NCBI GenBank assembly: GCA_046729255.1
Contig: JBKPGF010000004.1
Span: forward strand, 1-64,000
Source: PALSA-612 sp046729255
GTDB lineage: Bacteria; Actinomycetota; Thermoleophilia; Gaiellales; Gaiellaceae
Length of the DNA stretch: 64,000 nt
Direction of reading: 5' to 3'
Below, piece by piece: positions 57,549-64,000 of this stretch. The position numbers and the translations under genes are program-made. The notes under the pieces were generated by a model. The model saw nothing but the letters and a program-made list of their open reading frames with translations. It did no database searches and had not been told where the DNA came from. Each line of letters opens with the position of its first letter. The first letter of the stretch is position 1.

Positions 57549-58261
57549 TTCTCGGCGACGAAGATCGAGTTGCGCCGCGTGGCGACGAGCGGCTCGGCGA
57601 GCTCCGGGACGATGTCGGCGAGGTGCTTGTGCGCCACGGACGACGCGATGTAGCCTCGCACCGCATCCCGGTCGGCGAAGGTGACGCTCCCGGTCATGTC
57701 ACGACGCTCGACCGACGTGAAGTACCGCCGCAGCGGTCCTTCGGCGTTCTCGCTGAAGAACCGCTCCTGCTCCCAGTGACGATCACGGCCGACGAGCAGC
57801 CACAGCTCGCTCAGGTGATCGAGGCTGTTCGTCGCTGCGACGAGCCTGCCACCCTGACGAAGGACACGCGCCAGCTCGGAGAGCCCCCGTTCGAGATCGG
57901 GGACGTGGTAGAGCATCCAGTTGGCCACCGCTACATCGAACGACGCGTCCTCGAAGGGCAGGTCCTGCACGTCCCCCGTGCGGGCGTCGACACCGCGCTC
58001 GCGGGCGAGCTCGACCATGCGCGGCGAGAGATCGACAGCAACGACGTCCAGCCCCAGGTCGGCCTCGAGCCGCTCCGCGAACTCGCCCCAGCCACAGCCG
58101 ACCTCGAGCACGCGGCGCGGCGCTGCCTCGCGAACAGCCTCGAAGGCAAGCTCCCGCGCATCCGGACCGGAGATAGCTTCGTAGATCGAGGCACGAGCCC
58201 GCAGACCGTCCTCGGTCGCGTACTCGTCGCGAACCCGCTGAGGGTCGTTGAGCCGTCTCAC
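57545..58261 (-). CDS. SAM-dependent methyltransferase (class I)
   Basis: 238 residues, Methyltransf_11 type: RVLEVGCGWGEFAERL (SAM loop), VVAVDLSPRMVELAR, TGDVQDLPFEDASFDVAVANWMLYHV. The substrate is unknown. It lies between deoB and the thymidine phosphorylase gene, overlapping the latter, so a role in nucleoside salvage or modification is possible but unproven. Confidence 0.88.
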   Translation of the reverse strand: MRRLNDPQRVRDEYATEDGLRARASIYEAISGPDARELAFEAVREAAPRRVLEVGCGWGEFAERLEADLGLDVVAVDLSPRMVELARERGVDARTGDVQDLPFEDASFDVAVANWMLYHVPDLERGLSELARVLRQGGRLVAATNSLDHLSELWLLVGRDRHWEQERFFSENAEGPLRRYFTSVERRDMTGSVTFADRDAVRGYIASSVAHKHLADIVPELAEPLVATRRNSIFVAEK

Positions 58262-58285
58262 GTCGCTGGGGCGGCGTCAGGTCGT

Positions 58286-58312
58286 CCGGAGGGCGGCTCC
58301 GCCGCCCTCCGG
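58286..58312 (-). terminator. hairpin between deoB and the methyltransferase gene
   Basis: A 12-bp perfect stem (58286-58297 with 58301-58312; CCGGAGGGCGGC/GCCGCCCTCCGG) with a 3-nt loop lies in the 76-bp gap. It could terminate deoB transcripts or reduce readthrough into the downstream genes. Confidence 0.6.
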
Positions 58313-58337
58313 GAGGATGATCGGCCGGCGGCGTGAG

Positions 58338-59504
58338 TCACGGCTCGAGGATCGGCGCGCCCGTGAGCCTCCTCGACGCGGACTTGCCGCCGAGCCAGAG
58401 GTTCGCGGTGGCGCCGACGTCGCCGAGCTCGCCTTCGTGGACGTGCCCGGCAGCGTTCTTCCCCTGGACGTATGCGAGCAGGAGCCCGTATTCACGCGAG
58501 TGGTCCGTCGACGGCGTCGTGGGGTCGATGCCGTGGTCGGACGTGATGATGAGGAGGTCGCCCACGCGCAGTGCCTCCAGCAGGTCGGGCAGTCGCCGGT
58601 CGAAGTCCTGTAGGCAACGGTGGAAGTTCTCGGGATCGTTGCGGTGTCCCCAGAGCATGTCCGTCTCGACGAGGTTCGTGTACACGAAGCCGGAGTCGAG
58701 CTCCTGCAGCAGCTTTTCGGTGACGGTGATACCTTCGACGTTCGACTTCGTCGGGTGCTCGGCGTCCATGTCGAGGTGGGCGAAGATGTCGGGGATCTTT
58801 CCCACGCCGTGCACCTCGGTACCGGCTTCCCGAATTTGCGTGAGATAGTTCGGCCGCCGCGGCTCGAGCGAGAAGTCGTGGCGGTTCGGCGTTCGCTCGT
58901 AGTTGCCCGGCTCCCCGATGAACGGCCTCGCGATGACGCGTCCGACGGCATGCTTGCCCGTGAGGATCTCCCGCGCCTTGCGGCACCCCTCGTACAGCTC
59001 CTCGAGCGGGATCGTCTCCTCGTGCGCGGCGACCTGGAACACCGAGTCCGCGGACGTGTAGACGATCCACTTTCCCGTTTCCTGGTGCTTCTCGCCGAGC
59101 TCCTGGATGATCTCCGTGCCCGAGGCCGGCTTGTTGCCGAGCACGCCGCGCGCGGTCGCGTGCATGAAGGGGTCGATGACGTCGTGTGGGAAGCCGTGCG
59201 GATAGGTCGGCAGCGCCTGCGGCGTGACGATGCCCATCATCTCCCAGTGGCCGAGCGTCGTGTCCTTGCCTTTCGACCGCTCCAATAGGCGCCCGGCGAC
59301 AGCTGGAGCGCCCGCCATCGGCGCCACACCCTCGAGCGGAGCGACGTTGCCGAGCCCGAGTGCCTCCATCGCGGGCAGATCGAGGCCGCCCACGGCGCGT
59401 GCGACGTTGCCGAGCGTGTCGGAGCCTTCGTCTCCGAATTCTGCTGCGTCCGGCAGGGCGCCAGCGCCCACGCCGTCGAGCACGATGACGCACGCGCGCG
59501 GCAT
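58338..59504 (-). CDS. deoB: phosphopentomutase
   Basis: 388 residues, alkaline-phosphatase superfamily. CVIVLDGVGAGALPDA, the catalytic Thr in GSDTLGNVA, LGHWEMMG, and SDHGIDPTTPSTDHSREY metal ligands are present. Interconverts ribose/deoxyribose 1- and 5-phosphates after nucleoside phosphorolysis. ATG lies 6 nt after TAGGAT. Confidence 0.96.
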   Translation of the reverse strand: MPRACVIVLDGVGAGALPDAAEFGDEGSDTLGNVARAVGGLDLPAMEALGLGNVAPLEGVAPMAGAPAVAGRLLERSKGKDTTLGHWEMMGIVTPQALPTYPHGFPHDVIDPFMHATARGVLGNKPASGTEIIQELGEKHQETGKWIVYTSADSVFQVAAHEETIPLEELYEGCRKAREILTGKHAVGRVIARPFIGEPGNYERTPNRHDFSLEPRRPNYLTQIREAGTEVHGVGKIPDIFAHLDMDAEHPTKSNVEGITVTEKLLQELDSGFVYTNLVETDMLWGHRNDPENFHRCLQDFDRRLPDLLEALRVGDLLIITSDHGIDPTTPSTDHSREYGLLLAYVQGKNAAGHVHEGELGDVGATANLWLGGKSASRRLTGAPILEP

Positions 59505-59509
59505 GTGTC

Positions 59510-59516
59510 TATCCTA
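59510..59516. promoter_or_regulatory. symmetric bidirectional -10 (TATCCTA) between deoB and a small gene
   Basis: TATCCT on the plus strand lies 8 nt before the ATG of the 46-residue protein; TAGGAT on the minus strand lies 6 nt before the deoB ATG. The two start codons are only 19 bp apart. Confidence 0.55.
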
Positions 59517-59523
59517 GAACGGC

Positions 59524-59664
59524 ATGAGCACCGCCCTCGGCCTCCTCGGCGTCGCGATCTACATCCCGTGCATCATCGGGATCGCCGCCGGCGTGACCTG
59601 GGTCGTCGTGAAGGTATCGCCGGGCACGAAGGAAGCCGCGGCGAAGGCAAAAGCTCAGGGCTAG
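59524..59664 (+). CDS. 46-residue single-TM protein
   Basis: A short gene: MSTALGLLGVAIYIPCIIGI, then AAGVTWVVVKVSPGTKEAAA and KAKAQG. One hydrophobic helix with a Cys, then a Lys/Ala-rich cytosolic tail. The ATG is placed 8 nt after a TATCCT -10, and the codons have the high-GC third positions of real genes. It converges on ald with a shared CTAG. Family and function unknown. Confidence 0.65.
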   Translation: MSTALGLLGVAIYIPCIIGIAAGVTWVVVKVSPGTKEAAAKAKAQG

Positions 59665-60782
59665 ACGGGCGCGCCGAGCGCGTCTTCGAGCGGTGAGTAC
59701 TCCATGCCGTGCGCATCGGCGACGGCCTCGTACGTGACCTTGCCGCCGAGCACGTTGACCCCGCGGGCGAGCGCCGGATCTTCGGCGACCGCTGCCGCGA
59801 GGCCGTGTTTCGCGATGGCCTCGACATAGGGCAGCGTGACGTTCGTCAGCGCCTTCGTCGCCGAGATCGGCACGGCGCCGGGCATGTTCGCCACGCAGTA
59901 GTGGACGACGCCGTCCACGACGTACGTCGGGTCGGAGTGCGTGGTCGGCCGCGAGGTCTCGGCGCAGCCGCCCTGGTCGATGGCCACGTCGACGATGACG
60001 GAGCCCTGCTTCATCGTCGGGAGCATGTCCCGCGTGATGAGCTTCGGCGCCAGCGCACCAGGGATCAACACGGCGCCGATGATGAGATCGGCGTCGTGGA
60101 TCGCCTCTCGGATCTGGAGCTCGTTCGACATCGCGAGCGTGATGCGACCGTCGAGCATCATCTCGAGCTCGCGCATGCGCTCAACGGACTTGTCGAGCAC
60201 CCAGACGTCCGCCTGCATCCCGACGGCGATGAGGGCAGCGTTGTAACCGACGATGCCGCCGCCGATCACGAGCACCTTGGCCGGAGGCACACCGGGCACG
60301 CCCGCGAGGAGGATGCCTCGGCCGCCCTGGGGCTTCTCGAGCGCCCACGCGCCCATCTGTGTCGCCAGGCGACCCGCGACCTCGCTCATCGGCGCGAGCA
60401 GCGGTAGCTGGCCGTCCTCCGCCTCCACCGTCTCGTAGGCGACGGCGGCAATCCCCGAATCGACGAGCGCGCGCGTGAGCCGCTCGTCGGCGGCCAAGTG
60501 GAGGTACGTGAAGAGGACGAGGTCGTCGCGCAGCCGCGGATACTCGACCTCGATGGGCTCTTTGACCTTGAGCAGGAGCTCGGCCTCTCCCCAGACGTCG
60601 TCGACCTCGGCGACGCGTGCGCCTACTGCTTCGTAGGCGTCGTCCGGAAACGCACTGCCGTGGCCGGCCCCGGTCTCGACGACGACGTCGTGGCCCTTGC
60701 GCACGAGCTCGCGTGCTCCCGCGGGGGTCAGGGCGACGCGATGCTCATCGGTCTTGATCTCCCGGACGACCCCAATTCGCAT
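59661..60782 (-). CDS. ald: alanine dehydrogenase
   Basis: 373 residues. MRIGVVREIKTDEHRVALTPAGA, the NAD loop VIGGGIVGYNAA, and NMPGAVPISATKALTN are characteristic. Catalyses NAD-dependent L-alanine to pyruvate plus ammonia. Linked by pyruvate to PPDK. It follows the aldo/keto reductase by 11 bp. Confidence 0.96.
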   Translation of the reverse strand: MRIGVVREIKTDEHRVALTPAGARELVRKGHDVVVETGAGHGSAFPDDAYEAVGARVAEVDDVWGEAELLLKVKEPIEVEYPRLRDDLVLFTYLHLAADERLTRALVDSGIAAVAYETVEAEDGQLPLLAPMSEVAGRLATQMGAWALEKPQGGRGILLAGVPGVPPAKVLVIGGGIVGYNAALIAVGMQADVWVLDKSVERMRELEMMLDGRITLAMSNELQIREAIHDADLIIGAVLIPGALAPKLITRDMLPTMKQGSVIVDVAIDQGGCAETSRPTTHSDPTYVVDGVVHYCVANMPGAVPISATKALTNVTLPYVEAIAKHGLAAAVAEDPALARGVNVLGGKVTYEAVADAHGMEYSPLEDALGAPV

Positions 60783-60793
60783 AGCGGCGAAGA

Positions 60794-61570
60794 CTAACGC
60801 TCTGCCAGCCGGGAGATGTAGTCGCGCTCCTCCTGGCCGAGCCAGGGCGGCGAGCCTGCAGCCGCGTTCTCACGTACGTGGCCGGCCTTGGACGTGGCGG
60901 GGATGGCGACGTCGACGCGCTCGTCGGAAAGCACCCACTTGAGAAGAGCCTGCGCCCACGTCTCGATGCCGAAGGGACGCAGCGGCTCGAGCGCTTCCGG
61001 CGGCGGGGGCTTCGCGAAGAGGTCGCCGTCGCCGAACGGCCTCATGACGATCACGGCCAAGCCCTGCTCGGCCGCGATCGGCAGCAGCTCCTTCTCGCAC
61101 TCGCGCTCGAACGGGTTGTACGGCAGCTGCACCTGCTCGAAGCGGCCCGTGCGCAGCGCGGCGGCGAGATCGGGCAGCGCGTCGCGGTTCCAGTGCGTGA
61201 CGCCGACCATGCCCACGCGGCCCGCCTCCCGCTCGTCCTCGATCCATTCGAGGTGCTCGCGCCAATTGACGAGGTTGTGAACCTGCTCGACGTCGACGCG
61301 GCCGTACCAGTCGAGTTGCTGCTGGAATTGCTCGTGACCCTCGTCGAGGGTCTGCGCCCAGATCTTCGTGGCGAGCGTGACGTCCTCGCGGCGGCCGTCG
61401 AAGGCCTGAGCAAGGGACGCCTCGGCCTCGCCGTACATCGGCGACGTGTCGACGAGCCGGCCGCCGGACTCGATCGTGGCGGCCACGACCTCGGTCGCAA
61501 GCCCGGCGTCTCCCTTGAACGTGCCGGACGTCCCCAGGCCGATGACCGGCCCGAGCTTTCGCTCTTCCAT
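60794..61570 (-). CDS. aldo/keto reductase
   Basis: 258 residues, (beta/alpha)8 NADPH oxidoreductase. VIGLGTSGTFKG, LVDTSPMYGEAEASLAQA (catalytic Asp and Tyr), ATKIWAQ (Lys) are visible; the usual catalytic His position falls in VEQVHNLVNW. C-terminal cofactor motif AIPATSKAGHVRENA. Smaller than most AKRs. Physiological substrate unknown. TATGCT at 61583-61588 is a possible -10. Confidence 0.88.
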   Translation of the reverse strand: MEERKLGPVIGLGTSGTFKGDAGLATEVVAATIESGGRLVDTSPMYGEAEASLAQAFDGRREDVTLATKIWAQTLDEGHEQFQQQLDWYGRVDVEQVHNLVNWREHLEWIEDEREAGRVGMVGVTHWNRDALPDLAAALRTGRFEQVQLPYNPFERECEKELLPIAAEQGLAVIVMRPFGDGDLFAKPPPPEALEPLRPFGIETWAQALLKWVLSDERVDVAIPATSKAGHVRENAAAGSPPWLGQEERDYISRLAER

Positions 61571-61575
61571 CGCCA

Positions 61576-62517
61576 CTATCCGAGCATAGTCCGAGCAGTC
61601 ATCCCGGCCGCGTAGGCCGCCTCGAAGAAGGCAGGATCGTCGTCCGGCCCTCGCCCCATGTGCGACAGGGGCAGCCCTTCGCATGCTTCGCGCCAGCCTG
61701 TGGCGTCCTCCGTGTTGATCACCACCTCGCCCAGGCACAGCGAGAGCACCGCGAGGGCGTGATGGGAGATGCCCTGATGGCGCTCCCGCTCGTCGGCGTC
61801 TGACCTGCGCACCGCGACGATCGGGCGCCCACCGAGCGCCGAGGCGGCATTCGCTGCCTCTGCCGCCGCGAGGCCCCCATGGCCGAGATCGGTGGCCGTG
61901 CCGACGACGCCCGGGCCGATTCCGCACACGGCGACCTCGAAGCCGGCCGACCGTGCCCAGGCGAGCGCCGAGGCGGTCGAAACGCAGTGGATGTCGCCGT
62001 CGACGCACGCGCCGACCGCGACGGCGGTCTCCACGAGGACGCGGTCCTTCAGCGCTCGTACGGCGTCGGAGAGGGAAACGGGCAGCGCGCCGCCCGGCAG
62101 CTGGAGGTACACGACGCGCACGCCTTCGCCGATGCCCGCACACACGGGCACGACCTGGCTGTGCAGCGAGCAGCAGACGACGGGCATGCCGTCCAGCGCA
62201 TCCGCGAGCTCCGTCGACTCCTCGTCGTGAAGGACGGCGTGCTGAAGCGGCGTGTACGGGAGCTTCATTACGTGCGCGCCCTCCTCGCCGGCAAGCTCGA
62301 GCCCGCGCGTGAGGTTCACGTGGAGGACGTCGAATCCGCCGGAGCCGAGCCCGAGCTCACGCGCCTGGACGTTCACGATGACGTCATCGCCCTCCTCGAC
62401 CGGACCCGTCAGCCGCGGATAGGCGACGCACGGCGCCCCGTCCACCTCGCAGCGGATGAGCTCCGGCAGCCGCTCGAGGACTGCCGTTACGCGGCCCCGC
62501 CTAAGCGAGAGCGCCAT
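61576..62517 (-). CDS. DUF3866 family protein
   Basis: 313 residues. The whole protein follows the DUF3866 pattern seen in Firmicutes and actinobacteria: SLRRGRVTAVLERLPELIRC at the start, MKLPYTPLQHAVLHDEES, VVCCSLHSQVVPVCAG and the C-terminal GISHHALAVLSLCLG. Several conserved Cys and His could bind metal. Function unknown. ATG at 62517 overlaps the M20 peptidase end by 17 bp. Confidence 0.85.
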   Translation of the reverse strand: MALSLRRGRVTAVLERLPELIRCEVDGAPCVAYPRLTGPVEEGDDVIVNVQARELGLGSGGFDVLHVNLTRGLELAGEEGAHVMKLPYTPLQHAVLHDEESTELADALDGMPVVCCSLHSQVVPVCAGIGEGVRVVYLQLPGGALPVSLSDAVRALKDRVLVETAVAVGACVDGDIHCVSTASALAWARSAGFEVAVCGIGPGVVGTATDLGHGGLAAAEAANAASALGGRPIVAVRRSDADERERHQGISHHALAVLSLCLGEVVINTEDATGWREACEGLPLSHMGRGPDDDPAFFEAAYAAGMTARTMLG

Positions 62518-63604
62518 CGAGGAGCGCAAGCGAGACGTCCACCATCGCCTCGACGTCGGCGACGGCGATGTGCTCGTCGGGCGTGTGGATCTCCGCCATC
62601 GCGTTCGCGAGCGTCACGCAGGGGATGCCGCGCTCGTTGAAGACATTCGCGTCGGCGCCCCCTCCCGTAAGGGCATACGTCGGGGTGAAGCCGCAGCGCT
62701 CGAGCGCCTGGGCCGCGAGCGCGACCGCAGGCTCGTCCTTGCGGAAGCGATAGCCGCGGTACGAGCGGTCGATCTGCGTCTCGACCTCGCATTCTTCGAG
62801 CGCGGCTGCAAACGCGAACGCCTCCTCCATCTCGCGCACGACGTCCGCGAGCTTCGCCTCGTCATGGCTACGCGCCTCGGCTTTCAACCGGCAGTGCTCG
62901 GGGATGATGTTGCGCGCGGTTCCACCCTCGATCTGGCCGACGTTCGCGGACGTCTCCTCGTCGATGCGGCCCAGCCTGAGGTCGGCTATCGCCCGCGCGG
63001 CGGCTGCGATCGCCGAGCGACCTTCCTCCGGGTACATGCCGGCATGCGCGCAGCGGCCGCGGAAGGCCACCTCCAGCGTCGCCGCCCACGGCGCGCCGAT
63101 CACGATCTCGCCGATCGGCGCGGCCTGGTCGTAGACGTAGCCGAGCTCCGCGTGGAGCCGCGTGTGATCGAACGCGTACGCACCGCGCAGGCCGACCTCC
63201 TCCTTCGCCGTGAAGACGAGCTCCAGGCCGGCGTGGCGGCGGCCTCCCTGGAGCGTGCGGCGGGCAGCCTCGACCATCGACGCAACGGCAGCCTTGTTGT
63301 CGGCACCGAGGATCGTCGGCGCAGCATTGCGGACGACCCCGTCCTCGACTACCGGCTCGATCGGGCCTTCCGGTGGCACGGTGTCGAGGTGCGCGCAGAG
63401 GAAGATCGGCGTGCCTTCGGCGGTCGGCTCGAGGCGCGCGTAGAGGTTCCCCATCGTGGAGTCGATGCTCGGGCCAACGTCGTCCTCGAGGACGTCGAGG
63501 CCGAGTCCGCGCAGCTCCTGCGTCACGCGATCGGCGACCGCTCGCTCCTCGCCCGGCGGGCTGGGGATCGTCGCAAGCTCCAGGAAAAGGTCCAACGCGG
63601 GCAC
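62501..63604 (-). CDS. M20/PepT-like metallopeptidase
   Basis: 367 residues with di-zinc site: CAHLDTVP, LGADNKAAVA, FTAKEEVGLRGAYAFD, and a final AEIHTPDEH. The layout fits the tripeptidase T/PepT-like group. The dimerisation lid covers about 180-290. GTG lies 7 nt after TAGGAT (63612-63617). It is the first gene of the M20-DUF3866 pair. Confidence 0.93.
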   Translation of the reverse strand: MPALDLFLELATIPSPPGEERAVADRVTQELRGLGLDVLEDDVGPSIDSTMGNLYARLEPTAEGTPIFLCAHLDTVPPEGPIEPVVEDGVVRNAAPTILGADNKAAVASMVEAARRTLQGGRRHAGLELVFTAKEEVGLRGAYAFDHTRLHAELGYVYDQAAPIGEIVIGAPWAATLEVAFRGRCAHAGMYPEEGRSAIAAAARAIADLRLGRIDEETSANVGQIEGGTARNIIPEHCRLKAEARSHDEAKLADVVREMEEAFAFAAALEECEVETQIDRSYRGYRFRKDEPAVALAAQALERCGFTPTYALTGGGADANVFNERGIPCVTLANAMAEIHTPDEHIAVADVEAMVDVSLALLDGALA

Positions 63605-63611
63605 GCGCCGG

Positions 63612-63617
63612 ATCCTA
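63612..63617 (-). promoter_or_regulatory. candidate -10 (TAGGAT) of the M20 peptidase gene
   Basis: TAGGAT ends 7 nt before the GTG, in the 69-bp gap after the PxKF gene; same hexamer as deoB. Confidence 0.5.
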
Positions 63618-63673
63618 CGGTGAGACGCGGGCCCCGCGACGACGAGCCGCGGGGCCTGCGCTGAGCTATCCGC

Positions 63674-64000
63674 CTAGTTGAACTTGAAGTTGGCCTTGAG
63701 CTCCTGGCCGTCCGAGAACTGGAGGATCAGCGTGCGGCACTGTCCCCTCCACGAACTCGAGGTCTTCCAGTTGTACGTGTAGGTTCCGGACGCCGCGTCG
63801 TAGACGAGCCCTGAGGCGTTCGTCGTCGTCGTCTCGACAGGGTCGACACTAGCGCTGCACTCGCCGCCGACCGCCAGCGGATAGTCATCGGCGAAGATGT
63901 CGAGCCCGTAGTCACCACCGAGGGAGAACCTCACCGGCACGCTGCGGCCGGCCTTCATCGTGTTCACCGTCGGATACGCGTCGACCGGCTGGAACGGCCC
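63674..64000 (-). CDS. PxKF-domain secreted protein, C-terminal part
   Basis: The last 108 residues of a gene that continues past the window. FQPVDAYPTVNTMKAGRSVP followed by VRFSLGGDYGLDIF is the PxKF-type surface domain (usual core VPVKFSLGG), ending in YNWKTSSSWRGQCRTLILQF and FKFN. Such domains sit at the C-terminus of large extracellular proteins, often after Ig-like or protease domains. Two Cys could form a disulfide. Confidence 0.8.
   Translation of the reverse strand, partial: GPFQPVDAYPTVNTMKAGRSVPVRFSLGGDYGLDIFADDYPLAVGGECSASVDPVETTTTNASGLVYDAASGTYTYNWKTSSSWRGQCRTLILQFSDGQELKANFKFN

Noticed and set aside
1..64000. CRISPR array, prophage, complete insertion sequence, toxin-antitoxin or biosynthetic gene cluster
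   Set aside because: No regularly spaced direct repeats, transposase, integrase, phage structural gene or NRPS/PKS-type gene was seen in any frame.

Overview
The window is roughly 70% G+C, densely packed, and reads as chromosome from a high-GC Gram-positive bacterium. SepF, DivIVA and YggT, an ImuB/DUF6504 mutasome pair, a DksA-like zinc-finger protein, LexA-type GAAC-N4-GTTC operators and many apparently leaderless genes point to Actinomycetota. A two-subunit glycyl-tRNA synthetase, a DHH-CBS-tRNA nucleotidyltransferase fusion and FecR-like and PxKF secreted proteins suggest the deep class Thermoleophilia (Gaiella/Solirubrobacter relatives). That placement is inference from gene content, not a database result.

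Layout. Positions 1-1950 are a decayed stretch: a 5'-nucleotidase fragment, a small membrane-protein frame without a start codon inside a 17-bp inverted repeat, a coiled-coil gene, a zinc-ribbon remnant, tRNA-Pro(GGG) and a broken second tRNA-Pro copy. From 1955 to 17.9 kb lies a conserved housekeeping block, almost all on the minus strand: rpsB-tsf-pyrH-frr-uppS-cdsA, dxr, rseP, ispG, proS, and upstream of it pgeF-yggS-sepF-yggT-divIVA-yggU-dksA-like-lspA-rluD. ispG carries an in-frame TAA. 17.9-25.2 kb holds the DHH-CBS-CCA fusion, ridA, a HisB-like protein lacking metal ligands, murA with the Cys-to-Asp change linked to fosfomycin resistance, an HD hydrolase, an EEP hydrolase and a class V aminotransferase.

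25.3-31 kb is the damage-tolerance region: dnaE2, a bicupin gene on the opposite strand, DUF6504 and imuB, with two tandem LexA-type operators directly before imuB. 31-41 kb contains a coupled MOSC-ggt-comB operon, a zinc-finger rhomboid, a ClC channel, and ppdK followed by secreted and membrane proteins; the PPDK regulatory kinase/phosphatase follows at 41.5 kb. 43.7-48.3 kb is a plus-strand moxR-DUF58-VWA-secreted-VWA operon that ends at a hairpin shared with convergent glyS-glyQ. 51-64 kb has an MFS/GNAT group, recO, a nucleoside-salvage and repair cluster (P1 peptidase, mutM, thymidine phosphorylase, methyltransferase, deoB), alanine dehydrogenase, an aldo/keto reductase, DUF3866, an M20 peptidase and the end of a PxKF secreted protein.

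The most unusual material lies between genes. Three divergent gene pairs start only 19-23 bp apart around a symmetric TAnnnTA core that can act as a -10 element on both strands, and about 15 genes have TAnnnT 6-9 nt before the start codon. Several intergenic repeat families recur: a 30-bp perfect palindrome (2 copies), a roughly 150-bp GC-rich repeat (3 copies, one interrupted by that palindrome), a stop-codon-adjacent hairpin (2 copies) and a GAGGRYTTGGCGRAACG inverted-repeat pair (2 copies). Three genes appear to start with CTG inside a CTGA overlap with the preceding stop codon. No CRISPR array, integrase or complete insertion sequence was seen.
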